In this document: one piece after another, positions 17,852-26,658 of the stretch
Layout of the letters: each line of letters opens with the position of its first letter
How positions within the stretch are numbered: the stretch's first letter is position 1
From: Bacteroidota bacterium
GTDB lineage: Bacteria; Bacteroidota; Bacteroidia; Chitinophagales; Chitinophagaceae
Direction: 5' to 3'
Length of the DNA stretch: 64,000 nt
NCBI GenBank assembly: GCA_018267705.1
Contig: JAFDXX010000017.1
Span: 124,001 to 188,000 of the forward strand
Made by a program: the position numbers and the translations under genes
The notes under the pieces: generated by a model
The model's input: the letters and a program-made list of their open reading frames with translations, nothing else
Told to the model about the DNA's origin: nothing
Databases searched by the model: none

Positions 17852-18592
17852 ATGCAGCAAAAAATAAATATATTTTTATTTTTTTTAATTTTTTCAATCT
17901 CCGGCTTTGCCCAAGAATTTAAAGTAAATTATACCGATTATAAAATTGATAAAGAAAAGAAAACAGACTCTGCTGTATATCAATTACTCTCTGTTTATTC
18001 CGATAGTTTAAGCAAACATATGAATGTGGTTATTGGCTTTGCAACAAAAGCATTATACAACAAACAGCCTGAAAGTCCGCTTGGAAATTTTATGACGGAT
18101 TGCATGAAACAAATGGCCGAAAAAAAGTTTGCTACACATGTTCACGCAGCATTTATTAATTCATCTGGTATTCGTTCTTATATAGCCAAAGGAGATGTAA
18201 CCGTTGGAAAAGTATATGAACTAATGCCTTTTGATAATTTAATTGTAATACAAGAAGTAACCGGTGCAGTATTAATTCAACTATTAACCCGCATTGCAGA
18301 AGCAGGCGGTTGGCCAATGAGTGGTATTACCATGAGTATTAATAAAGATAAAAAGCCAATTAATATATTGGTAGAAGGCCGCCCAATTAACGAAAACGAA
18401 TTTTATATTATTGCCAATTCAGATTATATAGCAAGCGGTGGTAGTGGGTGTGATTTTTTAAAACCTATTCCACAAATAAATAAAGGGTACCTATACCGCG
18501 AGGCTTTAATTGAATACATTAAAAAATATACTGAAGAAGGAAAACCTATTGATGCTAAAATTGAAAACAGAATTATTTATGCCAATAACTAA
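17852..18592 (+). CDS. 5'-nucleotidase C-terminal-domain protein, secreted
   Basis: This 246-residue protein has a signal peptide (residues 1-20, ending GFAQ) and the C-terminal, substrate-binding domain of UshA-type 5'-nucleotidases. Recognisable segments are SPLGNFMTDCMKQ, HAAFINSSGIRSYIAKGDVT and VYELMPFDNLIVI, then the nucleotide-contacting region SDYIASGGSGCDFL. It has no metallophosphatase half: that is encoded by the next gene, whose start overlaps this one. The two together would make one enzyme acting on nucleotides in the periplasm, with the genes in the order opposite to the domains of the fused enzyme. Confidence 0.92.
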   Translation: MQQKINIFLFFLIFSISGFAQEFKVNYTDYKIDKEKKTDSAVYQLLSVYSDSLSKHMNVVIGFATKALYNKQPESPLGNFMTDCMKQMAEKKFATHVHAAFINSSGIRSYIAKGDVTVGKVYELMPFDNLIVIQEVTGAVLIQLLTRIAEAGGWPMSGITMSINKDKKPINILVEGRPINENEFYIIANSDYIASGGSGCDFLKPIPQINKGYLYREALIEYIKKYTEEGKPIDAKIENRIIYANN

Positions 18593-19511
18593 CCGAAGAT
18601 ATTTTTTAAAACAATCTGCTTTAGCAAGTGCTGCATTGCTGGTAGCACCTAAAACAGATTTTTTGTTGGCAAATGCAGAAGAACAGCTAACTATTTTACA
18701 TACCAACGATGTACACAGCCACTTAGACCCCTTTGCAGAAGATGGAAGTAAAAATGCAGGACTTGGCGGTATTGCTGCAAGAAGTGCATTAATAAAAAAA
18801 ATTAGAAGCGAAGTAAGTAATGTGTTGTTATTAGATGCTGGCGATATTTTTCAAGGAACACCTTACTTTAATATGTACAAAGGCGAAGCTGAAATGAAAG
18901 CAATGAGTTTAATGCAATACGATGCAAGCACTATGGGAAATCATGATTTTGATGCAGGTATTGAAAACTTCAGCAATCAATTACAGCATGCCAATTTTCC
19001 TATAATTATTTGTAACTATGAATTTGCAGGCACAGCAATGGAAAATAAATTCATACCCTATAAAATTTTTCAAAAAGGAAATATTAAAATAGGCGTATTA
19101 GGCGTTGGCATTGAATTGAAAGGATTAGTTGCCGATAATTTATACGAAAAAACTGTTTATAGAGAACCTATTGAAAAAGCAAACCTTACGGCAGATTATT
19201 TAAGAAAACAAGGATGTGATATGATTATTTGTTTATCGCATTTAGGAGATAAATATTATGATGATAAAGTAAGCGATGAAATTTTAGCAAAAGAATGTTA
19301 TGACATAGATTTAATTATTGGCGGGCATACGCACCGGCTATTTCCTGAACCAAGAATATACAGAAACCGCCGCGGGGGTAACACTTTGGTAAACCAGGTG
19401 GGTTGGGCAGGTATGCATTTAGGTAGATTGGATTATAGTTTTAGCAGCGGCAAAAAGAAAAATTTGGCACAAGCCCATACTGTTATCATAACGAAAAAAA
19501 CAAGTGAATAA
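18579..19511 (+). CDS. Metallophosphatase (5'-nucleotidase N-terminal domain), Tat-type signal
   Basis: From the ATG at 18579 this is 310 residues. I chose that start because it begins MPITNRRYFLKQSALASAAL, a twin-arginine signal (NRRYFLK), while upstream in-frame ATGs (18510) would bury it. The metallophosphatase motifs are complete: ILHTNDVHSHLDP (metal Asp and His), LLDAGDIFQG, MGNHDFDAG (catalytic GNHD/E), and IGGHTHRLFPEP. It lacks the nucleotide-binding domain supplied by the preceding gene, and the 14-base overlap suggests coupled translation. The Tat signal implies folding, with metals loaded, before export. Confidence 0.9.
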   Translation: MPITNRRYFLKQSALASAALLVAPKTDFLLANAEEQLTILHTNDVHSHLDPFAEDGSKNAGLGGIAARSALIKKIRSEVSNVLLLDAGDIFQGTPYFNMYKGEAEMKAMSLMQYDASTMGNHDFDAGIENFSNQLQHANFPIIICNYEFAGTAMENKFIPYKIFQKGNIKIGVLGVGIELKGLVADNLYEKTVYREPIEKANLTADYLRKQGCDMIICLSHLGDKYYDDKVSDEILAKECYDIDLIIGGHTHRLFPEPRIYRNRRGGNTLVNQVGWAGMHLGRLDYSFSSGKKKNLAQAHTVIITKKTSE

Positions 19512-19560
19512 AAAATTTTTTTTTCAACATAAAGTAACCATATTCGCAGTCCGCCAAAAC

Positions 19561-19647
19561 TTTTTCACAAAATGCAATTTTTGTGGAAAACTAAATAAAA
19601 CATATTATAAAAATAAATTAATTAAATATAAAATTTTTTAACCTTAT
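19561..19647 (+). promoter_or_regulatory. Opposed DnaA-box-like sites and AT-rich run before dnaA
   Basis: TTTTTCACA (19561-19569) and TGTGGAAAA (19582-19590; complement TTTTCCACA, one mismatch from TTATCCACA) form an inverted pair. About 57 bases that are nearly all A/T follow, up to the dnaA ATG. This could be a DnaA autoregulatory site or part of an origin. Only one box is close to consensus. Confidence 0.4.
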
Positions 19648-21075
19648 ATGACAAAAACCGCAGACACTATTTGGACTAACTGCTTGAAGATTATTAAAGA
19701 CATAGTAGAATGGCAACATTTTAAAACATGGTTTGAACCAATTAAACCTGTTGAGGTAAAAGGTAGTGTTTTAATGATACAAGTACCTAGCCAGTTTTTT
19801 TACGAATACCTTGAAGAGCATTATGTAAACTTATTGGCAAAAACTTTAAAGCGTGAATTAGGAAAAGAAGCACGTTTAGAATATCGCATAATGGTAGATA
19901 GTGGTAATGGGCGTAGTGGCAGCATGGATATTCCTACAAATGGAGTGAAAACTTTTAGCAACAATGAAATGAATTTTCCGTTGGTAATAGATAATCCTGT
20001 TCGTAATCCATTTGTAATTCCTGGGTTAAAGAAAATGCAGATTGATCCACAATTAAATCATATTTACACTTTTGATTCTTATGTAGAAGGAGACAGTAAC
20101 CGAGTTGCACGCCGTGCAGGAAAAACAGTTGCAGAAAAACCCGGAGCCAATTCATTTAATCCATTAGTTGTATATGGTGGTGTTGGTTTAGGTAAAACAC
20201 ATTTGGCACAAGCAATTGGTAACGAGGTAAAACGCTTGCATCCTAACAAAGTTGTGTTATATGTAAGCAGCGAAAAATTTATTAATCAATTTCAAGACCA
20301 TAGCCGTAATAATGCAATTAACGATTTTATTCATTTTTATCAACTAATAGATGTATTAATAATTGATGATGTACAATTTTTTGCAAGAGCAGAAAAAAGT
20401 CAAGATGCATTCTTCGCTATCTTCAATCATTTACATCAAAGCGGAAAACAATTGGTTTTAACTTCCGATAAATCTCCTAAAGATTTAGAAGGTATGCAAG
20501 AAAGATTGTTAAGTCGTTTTCGTTGGGGTTTGAGTGCCGATCTTCAATTACCCGATTATGAAACAAGAATAGAAATTTTAGAAAAGAAAATGAAGAATGA
20601 TGGGTTGGATATGAGTAAAGAAGTAATAAAATATGTTGCTTATAATATTAACACCAATGTTAGAGAATTAGAAGGAGCATTAATTTCTTTATTAGCACAA
20701 TCATCACTCAATAAAAAAGATATTGATATTGAATTAGCAAAAAGAGTATTAAGAAATTTTGTAAAAACAAGCAGCAAAGAAATTACCATTGAAGCTATAC
20801 AAAAAATGGTTTGCGAATATTTTGCCGTTTCGTATGAAAAACTTTTACATAAAACACGTAAAAGAGAAATTGTGCAAGCAAGACAAATAACCATGTATTT
20901 AGCAAAAGCCTTCACAAAAAATTCTTTAAAAACAATTGGAGAACATTTTGGTGGAAGAGACCATACCACGGTAATACACAGCTGCCAAACTGTAAAAGAT
21001 TTAATGGATACAGATTCTATATTTAGAGAAAACGTAATGGAACTTACGCAAAAAGTACAATTGGCTGCTATGTAA
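19648..21075 (+). CDS. dnaA: Chromosomal replication initiator DnaA
   Basis: DnaA binds the origin and opens it for helicase loading. The 475-residue protein has all four domains: domain I (IWTNCLKIIKDIVEWQHFKT, 1-80), a linker, the AAA+ domain with Walker A GGVGLGKTH (177-185), Walker B LIIDDVQF and sensor LLSRFRWG, and domain IV with the DNA-binding signature GGRDHTTVIHSC near residue 435. The start ATG follows a long AT tract with a TTTTTTAACC leader. The next gene on the right is oppositely oriented; dnaN is not adjacent, so this is not the classic dnaA-dnaN arrangement. Confidence 0.98.
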   Translation: MTKTADTIWTNCLKIIKDIVEWQHFKTWFEPIKPVEVKGSVLMIQVPSQFFYEYLEEHYVNLLAKTLKRELGKEARLEYRIMVDSGNGRSGSMDIPTNGVKTFSNNEMNFPLVIDNPVRNPFVIPGLKKMQIDPQLNHIYTFDSYVEGDSNRVARRAGKTVAEKPGANSFNPLVVYGGVGLGKTHLAQAIGNEVKRLHPNKVVLYVSSEKFINQFQDHSRNNAINDFIHFYQLIDVLIIDDVQFFARAEKSQDAFFAIFNHLHQSGKQLVLTSDKSPKDLEGMQERLLSRFRWGLSADLQLPDYETRIEILEKKMKNDGLDMSKEVIKYVAYNINTNVRELEGALISLLAQSSLNKKDIDIELAKRVLRNFVKTSSKEITIEAIQKMVCEYFAVSYEKLLHKTRKREIVQARQITMYLAKAFTKNSLKTIGEHFGGRDHTTVIHSCQTVKDLMDTDSIFRENVMELTQKVQLAAM

Positions 21076-21092
21076 TTATTTTAATAACTCTT

Positions 21093-21125
21093 CAATCTCA
21101 AACACATTAGATGTGTTTGAGATTG
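21093..21125. terminator. Bidirectional hairpin between dnaA and the Nramp gene
   Basis: CAATCTCAAACACAT (21093-21107) and ATGTGTTTGAGATTG (21111-21125) form a perfect 15-bp stem with a 3-base loop. The right arm encodes the last residues of the convergent Nramp protein. Neither side has a long T-run, so termination may be only partial. Confidence 0.6.
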
Positions 21126-23005
21126 ACAATTAAAACAGGAATATCTAGTTCGTGCCTCACATCTTCAATAGTTTCTCCAAACAAATAATCTTTTAAACCT
21201 TTGTGGCGGTGTGCTCCCATTATTAATAAATTGGCATTAGCATTTTTTACTATTCTAACAATTTCTTTAATGCGTTTGTTATAACCCAATTCATAATTTG
21301 TAGTAAAACCTAATTGGTTGAGTTGTTGGGCATATTGTTGTAACCTTTGTAAATCTTTTCGGGTTTCATCATCATCACTTTCTTTTCCTAAATAGTTGGC
21401 AGAAACACTTTCTACTACATGAAGTAAAATATATACAGCGTCTTTCTTGCCTTGTGCAACTGCATAAGCAATTAATTTTTCATCGTTCTCACTAAAATCT
21501 AAGGCTACTGCAATTGTGTTGATTGCTTTAATAGATAAATTGTTTAGTTGTGCAGGCTCATTATGCATTTTTGAATGTCTGAAACTTTTACGTTTGGTAA
21601 TAATAGGATGAAAAACAGTAACACCAAATAATACAATAAAACCAATAGCTGCCATTGCTATAATAATTTTCCATAATATATTTCCGTTGGTGTTATATAC
21701 ATCTATACATTGCTCGGCAACCATTTTTACGTTTAAAAAAATTAAGATAATAGCTACCAACCATGCTGTAATTTTTGTAAGAGGCTTTATAGCAAAATTT
21801 CCCATTGTTTTTTTATCACTTACAAAATGTATTAGTGGAATTACAGCAAAACCTAATTGTATGCTTAATATTACCTGACTTAAAACCAATAGGGTATCAA
21901 TTTGATTATCTCCAAAAATTAATATAGTAAGTATTGCAGGTATAATGGCTAATACGCGTGTAAGTAATCTTCTTAATAAAGGATTAATTCTTAGTTTTAA
22001 ATATCCTTCCATAATAATTTGTCCTGCTAATGTTCCTGTTACTGTACTGCTTTGCCCTGCTGCAATTAATGCAATAGCAAACAGTATAGGAGCTAATTTG
22101 CTACCCAATAAAGGACTTAATAAAGTATGTGCATCTTCAATTTTTGCAACATGTGTATTACCGGTTTTAAAAAAAACAGTGGCTGCTAAAATTAATATGG
22201 CAGCATTTACAAAGAATGCTGTATTTAATGCAATGGTACTATCGGCTATATTATATTTAATTGCTTTTTTAATACTTACCTCATCGTTTTTTATTTTTCT
22301 TGTTTGCACTAATGCACTATGTAAGTATAAATTATGAGGCATAACAGTTGCACCAATTATACCAACAGCAATATATAATGCATCGTTATTTAAAACAGAA
22401 GGAATAAAACCTTTTGCTACTTCGGGTAAAGAAGGGCTGGCCCAAAAAATTTCAATAAAAAAACTTACACCAATAACCACAATTAATGCTATGATAAAAG
22501 CTTCTAATTTTCTTATTCCAAAACGTTGTAACCACAATAAAAGAAAGGTATCTAATACTGTTAATGCAACTCCCCATATTAATGGTAAACCGGTTAACAA
22601 ATGAATTCCCAATGCCATACCTAAAACTTCAGCAAGATCGCAGGCGGCAATAGCAATTTCTGCTAATATGTATAAACAAAAATTAATAAAAGGAGGGTAG
22701 GCTTCGCGATTTGCTTGAGCTAAATCTTTTCTTCTTACAATTCCTAATCTTGCACTTAAACTTTGTAATAATAAAGCCATTAAATTGCTCATTAATAAAA
22801 CCCAAATTAATTGGTAACCAAACTTTGCACCGCCTTGTAAATCGGTTGCCCAATTTCCAGGATCCATATAACCCACACTTACTAAATAAGCAGGCCCCAT
22901 ATACGCTAAAATTCTTCTGAAACCTTTACGTTTTACAGATGTATCAACACTTTCGTGTACATCGCTTAAAGATTGTTCGGTATGGTGAATAAAAGGTTGA
23001 TTCAT
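21107..23005 (-). CDS. Nramp metal transporter fused to a universal stress protein domain
   Basis: A 632-residue fusion. Residues 1-about 455 are an Nramp (MntH-type) proton-coupled Mn2+/Fe2+ transporter with about 11 membrane segments. The metal-site motifs are intact: DPGNWATD in helix 1 and GATVMPHNLYLHS in helix 6, with AGQSSTVTGTLAGQIIMEG following. After a basic linker, residues 495-632 form a universal stress protein domain (INTIAVALDFSENDEKLI to GAHRHKGLKDYLFGETIEDV). The nucleotide-binding loop keeps its end glycines but has Arg where the G-x-x-G motif expects the second Gly. The domain may sense nucleotide or stress and regulate transport. The start has a metal-regulator-like palindrome upstream. 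Confidence 0.93.
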   Translation of the reverse strand: MNQPFIHHTEQSLSDVHESVDTSVKRKGFRRILAYMGPAYLVSVGYMDPGNWATDLQGGAKFGYQLIWVLLMSNLMALLLQSLSARLGIVRRKDLAQANREAYPPFINFCLYILAEIAIAACDLAEVLGMALGIHLLTGLPLIWGVALTVLDTFLLLWLQRFGIRKLEAFIIALIVVIGVSFFIEIFWASPSLPEVAKGFIPSVLNNDALYIAVGIIGATVMPHNLYLHSALVQTRKIKNDEVSIKKAIKYNIADSTIALNTAFFVNAAILILAATVFFKTGNTHVAKIEDAHTLLSPLLGSKLAPILFAIALIAAGQSSTVTGTLAGQIIMEGYLKLRINPLLRRLLTRVLAIIPAILTILIFGDNQIDTLLVLSQVILSIQLGFAVIPLIHFVSDKKTMGNFAIKPLTKITAWLVAIILIFLNVKMVAEQCIDVYNTNGNILWKIIIAMAAIGFIVLFGVTVFHPIITKRKSFRHSKMHNEPAQLNNLSIKAINTIAVALDFSENDEKLIAYAVAQGKKDAVYILLHVVESVSANYLGKESDDDETRKDLQRLQQYAQQLNQLGFTTNYELGYNKRIKEIVRIVKNANANLLIMGAHRHKGLKDYLFGETIEDVRHELDIPVLIVNLKHI

Positions 23006-23040
23006 TTTTGCTATACAAATTTAATTATCTCATGCATGTA

Positions 23041-23057
23041 TTACAGTATATCTGTAA
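23041..23057. promoter_or_regulatory. Candidate operator TTACAG-N5-CTGTAA
   Basis: TTACAGTATATCTGTAA is a 6+6 inverted repeat with a 5-base centre, placed between the divergent Nramp gene (start 23005) and lipoprotein gene (start 23091). The size fits a dimeric repressor site, for instance a metalloregulator, but no regulator gene is adjacent. Confidence 0.4.
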
Positions 23058-23090
23058 AGAAACGTTACTTTTATTGCTTAAATGCAGTGC

Positions 23091-24038
23091 ATGAAAAAAT
23101 TGTTTTGTTTTTTTATAGTTATTGTTGCTATTGGTTGCGGTAAAAAGAAAACTTCATTGCATGGAGATGAGGTAGTTACCGGAAAAGAATTTGTAGAAGC
23201 TTTTTCTGTATTACAGCTACCGTTTACAATTGCAGATACTAATATTACTAAAACTACAACCGATACATCAACCATTAATTATACTGTTTTTAACCAATTT
23301 ATACCCGATACTGTTTTAACTAAAATTGTTCCTTCCACAAAAAAAACTATCATAACACCTGTTGGTAAAATTGATAAGCAAAAAAATATTTATCTGCTTG
23401 CCAACTTTACATATAATAAAAAAACAATATTAGCAGTTTTTGTGTTTAATGATAAAAATAAATTTCTTGCAGCAAAACAACTGTTAAGCAATAATAATGG
23501 AGATGCTTATATTCATTCGCTATCAATAAATAAAGAACCTACTTTTTTAATTAGCAAAGAAAAAACAGATGAATACAAACAACTACGTTTTAGCAGAACC
23601 GGTTGGGTATATAATAACAGTGGAAATAATTTTATTGTGGTTATAAACGATGGAAATGAAGACCCTATAAAAACACAAATTATAGATCCTATTGATACCT
23701 TACCTAAAAAAAATAAATGGAGTGGCAACTACGTAAAAGATACTAAAAATTTTGTATCAATACGAGATGGAAGAGATGCCAATAATTATAATTTCTTTAT
23801 TCATTTTGAAAAGAAAAATAGTACTTGTGTTGGCGAATTAAAAGGAACCTTAAAAATGAAATCTGCTACACACGCTATTTATCAAGAAGGAGGAGATCCT
23901 TGTGTTATTGATTTTAATTTTGAAAACAATACGATAATTGTAAAAGAAAAAGGAAGTTGCGGTAATAGAAGAGGAATGGATTGTTTGTTTGATGATAGTT
24001 ATGTAAAGAAAAAAGAAAACATCAAAAAGAAGAAATAA
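23091..24038 (+). CDS. Lipoprotein of unknown function
   Basis: I do not recognise a family. With the ATG at 23091 (not the one at 23082) the protein has 315 residues and starts MKKLFCFFIVIVAIGCGKKK, a lipoprotein signal with Cys16. The mature part is rich in Thr, Lys and Asn with alternating hydrophobic residues, suggesting beta structure. The C-terminal third (WSGNYVKDTKNFVSIRDGRD to CFFF-like GSCGNRRGMDCLFD) has paired cysteines and a lysine-rich end, KKKENIKKKK. It may be a surface- or periplasm-anchored protein. It is divergent from the Nramp gene and precedes the phosphorylase homologue by 109 bases. Confidence 0.7.
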   Translation: MKKLFCFFIVIVAIGCGKKKTSLHGDEVVTGKEFVEAFSVLQLPFTIADTNITKTTTDTSTINYTVFNQFIPDTVLTKIVPSTKKTIITPVGKIDKQKNIYLLANFTYNKKTILAVFVFNDKNKFLAAKQLLSNNNGDAYIHSLSINKEPTFLISKEKTDEYKQLRFSRTGWVYNNSGNNFIVVINDGNEDPIKTQIIDPIDTLPKKNKWSGNYVKDTKNFVSIRDGRDANNYNFFIHFEKKNSTCVGELKGTLKMKSATHAIYQEGGDPCVIDFNFENNTIIVKEKGSCGNRRGMDCLFDDSYVKKKENIKKKK

Positions 24039-24147
24039 AAACTTTTTTTAAATAAACCGTTCTCTTACCTATATTGCTGCTCAATTATTTTCAACGCAAA
24101 AAATAAAAATACAACGCAAGCAATTTATTTATCAAATTATTATTACT

Positions 24148-25800
24148 ATGAATTTTAAAAACTTTGTTGTTCCCTACACTGTTAATGACCAATACAAAAA
24201 AAAGGCAGCTTATTTTTCAATGGAGTATGCCATACATCAACCATTAAAAATTTATAGTGGCGGGTTAGGATTTTTATCGGGTTCACATTTACGCAGTGCC
24301 TACGAATTAAAACAAAATATGATTGGAGTTGGTATTTTATGGAAATATGGATATTATGATCAAACCCGTAATCAAGACGAAACATTGCAACCCGCATGGA
24401 TGGAAAAAAATTATTCCTTTTTAATAGATACCGAGATAAAATTTCAAATTCAAATTCACGATTCACCGGTTTGGGTAAAAGCCTATTTTCTAAGTCCCGA
24501 AACTTTTAAAACAGCACCATTATTTCTGTTAAGTACCGATTTGCCTGAAAATGATTATGTATCTCAAACTATTACACATCGTTTATATGATGCTAATGTA
24601 TCTACCAAAGTTGCACAATTTATTTTGTTAGGTGTAGGCGGTGCCAAATTAATTGATGAGTTAAATTTTGAACCGGATGTATATCATTTAAATGAAGCAC
24701 ATGGTATTTCTGCTGCATTTTATTTATTAAATAAATTAAAAAGTGTTGAAGCATTAAAAGAAAAATTAGTATTTACCACACATACACCCGAAGAAGCCGG
24801 CAACGAAAAACACGACATTTATTTATGTCAAAAAATGAGCTATTTCTGTGGGTTAAGTATAGATGAAGTAAGAAAATTAACAGGTATTACCGATGATCAA
24901 TTTAACCATTCATTAGCAGCATTACGTTTTGCACGCAAAGCTAATGGTGTTTCAAAATTGCACGGAACTGTTAGTAGAGAAATGTGGGGAAAATATGAAG
25001 GTATTTGCCCTATTACATCCATCACTAACGCACAAAATTATTCTTATTGGGCTGATGAACCATTGTATAGATATTTAGATATTGGAAACGATTGGGGAAT
25101 AGATGATAGAAAACAATATTTAAAGAAAAGAGCATTTGAAATTGTTGCAGACCAAACCGGAAAACTTTTTGATCCTAAAGTATTAACTATTATTTGGGCA
25201 AGACGCTTTGCAGGATATAAAAGAGCAGATATGCTTACTTATGATATGGCACGTTTTGAAAAATTATTAGCCAACAAAAAATATCCTGTTCAAATTATTT
25301 GGGCAGGAAAACCTTATCCGGCCGATTATCCGGCTATCACACAATTTAACCAACTAGTGCATTTAAGTAAAAATTATAAAAACGTTTCAGTTCTAATTGG
25401 TTACGAATTGTTTTTAAGTAGAAGATTAAAACAAGCTGCCGATGTATGGTTAAATAATCCACGTGTACCACGCGAAGCAAGCGGTACAAGCGGTATGACT
25501 GCTGCTATGAATGGTGCAGTAAACTTTAGTACCGATGATGGGTGGATACCCGAATTTGCAAATCCCGGCGTAAATAGTTTTGTTGTACCCAAAGCAGATT
25601 ATGCTAATATGACCGTTCACGAACAAGATGATTATGATTTAAAAAAATTATATGATATTTTAGAAAACGAAATTTTACCTGCTTATTATGAAAATCCAGA
25701 TAGTTGGAGACAAATAGTAAAAAACGGAATGCGAGATGTACGTTATCAATTTGATAGTAACCGAATGGCACATGAATATTACGAAATAATGTATAAATAG
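24148..25800 (+). CDS. Alpha-glucan phosphorylase homologue lacking the PLP lysine
   Basis: A 550-residue member of the short alpha-glucan phosphorylase branch (GT35-like). Family segments are clear: AAYFSMEYAIH, YSGGLGFLSGSHLR, VYHLNEAHG, FTTHTPEEAGNE, and IWARRFAGYKRADM, which keeps the Arg and Lys of the phosphate site. The pyridoxal phosphate site, however, reads EASGTSGMTAAMNGAVN: the residue aligned with Lys680 of muscle phosphorylase (GTxxMK) is Thr451. A Schiff base with PLP therefore appears impossible. The protein could be an inactive homologue, or a transferase that works without PLP. The gene stands alone and ends at a strong hairpin. I give no gene symbol because catalysis is doubtful. 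Confidence 0.85.
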   Translation: MNFKNFVVPYTVNDQYKKKAAYFSMEYAIHQPLKIYSGGLGFLSGSHLRSAYELKQNMIGVGILWKYGYYDQTRNQDETLQPAWMEKNYSFLIDTEIKFQIQIHDSPVWVKAYFLSPETFKTAPLFLLSTDLPENDYVSQTITHRLYDANVSTKVAQFILLGVGGAKLIDELNFEPDVYHLNEAHGISAAFYLLNKLKSVEALKEKLVFTTHTPEEAGNEKHDIYLCQKMSYFCGLSIDEVRKLTGITDDQFNHSLAALRFARKANGVSKLHGTVSREMWGKYEGICPITSITNAQNYSYWADEPLYRYLDIGNDWGIDDRKQYLKKRAFEIVADQTGKLFDPKVLTIIWARRFAGYKRADMLTYDMARFEKLLANKKYPVQIIWAGKPYPADYPAITQFNQLVHLSKNYKNVSVLIGYELFLSRRLKQAADVWLNNPRVPREASGTSGMTAAMNGAVNFSTDDGWIPEFANPGVNSFVVPKADYANMTVHEQDDYDLKKLYDILENEILPAYYENPDSWRQIVKNGMRDVRYQFDSNRMAHEYYEIMYK

Positions 25801-25808
25801 CTCAACAC

Positions 25809-25840
25809 AAAAGCCTTTGTAAAAATTACAAAGGCTTTTT
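25809..25840. terminator. Bidirectional terminator
   Basis: AAAAGCCTTTGTAA (25809-25822) and TTACAAAGGCTTTT (25826-25839) form a 14-bp perfect stem with A-run and T-run flanks on both strands. It lies between the convergent phosphorylase homologue and the gene ending at 25851. Confidence 0.85.
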
Positions 25841-25850
25841 TAATCTTCAT

Positions 25851-26555
25851 TTATTTTCTAAAACCATCTTTGTAAAGTCGCTCAGCAATCACTTTAACAG
25901 TTAGTTCAGTTACATTCGCAATTAAACATTCAAAAGGTTTGTCGCAAGAGAAAAACATATTATATTCCTTTTGTTGGTCTGTAAAAGGAACATTCATTTT
26001 AATTACCTGAAGAGCTTTGTCTTTTTTTGATTGAATGGATAAATTAAAAAGAATATTATAGTATGAGGTTTGCTGTACTGATGTAAAGTTTTCAATCGAA
26101 ATTAAATAATCTAAGCTATCTTTTTTAAAAACACCTTGTTGCTCTGGTTGGGATGTATTTACTATTTTAAAAATAAATAAAGTATCATCATAATTAATCT
26201 CATGAGGTGCAAGAGTTCTATTAAAAGCTAAACTTAGAAAAATACAAACATTATTAAATAGCCTATCAAATACATTTGCTGTGTCGTGTTTGGCTTTGAA
26301 GAAAGCATAAAAGGCTTTATTTTTTGCATATAAAGTATCTCTTAAAGATTTTGCATTGGTACTATCTATCAAAATTTTTTCCGTTTCATAATAATGAGCA
26401 ATATCTGTTATCAACTTAGTATGCAACGAAACTTTGGGTTCAAGGGAAAAACCAATTCGAACAATTTTCTTATATTTATAAGAATGGTCATAGTCTTGTG
26501 CTTTGACAAGGTTTGATAATAAAATAAAAGCAGTAAATAGAACTGTTAATTTCAT
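25851..26555 (-). CDS. Exported protein of unknown function
   Basis: I do not recognise a family. From the ATG at 26555 it has 234 residues and begins MKLTVLFTAFILLSNLVKAQ, a signal peptide with a likely cleavage after KAQ. An upstream ATG (26609) would add 18 residues before the signal, so I reject it. The mature part contains a helical N-terminal half (LITDIAHYYETEKILIDS) and a beta-rich C-terminal half. Two cysteines occur near the end in FSCDKPFECLIANV. It is the last gene on the minus-strand island that starts with the 568-residue lipoprotein, 103 bases after the third small paralogue, and may or may not share its transcript. Confidence 0.65.
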   Translation of the reverse strand: MKLTVLFTAFILLSNLVKAQDYDHSYKYKKIVRIGFSLEPKVSLHTKLITDIAHYYETEKILIDSTNAKSLRDTLYAKNKAFYAFFKAKHDTANVFDRLFNNVCIFLSLAFNRTLAPHEINYDDTLFIFKIVNTSQPEQQGVFKKDSLDYLISIENFTSVQQTSYYNILFNLSIQSKKDKALQVIKMNVPFTDQQKEYNMFFSCDKPFECLIANVTELTVKVIAERLYKDGFRK

Positions 26556-26658
26556 GACTGTTGTAATTTTATTAAGAATATTTTGCGAACCCTTTTCGTT
26601 AAGTATCAAAACAGATTACACATGCAATTCTATATACACTAAAGAATAGGTAATACGT

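Noticed and set aside
19561..19647. Firm call of the replication origin
   Set aside because: Only one near-consensus DnaA box is visible; no cluster, and GC skew cannot be judged from the window.
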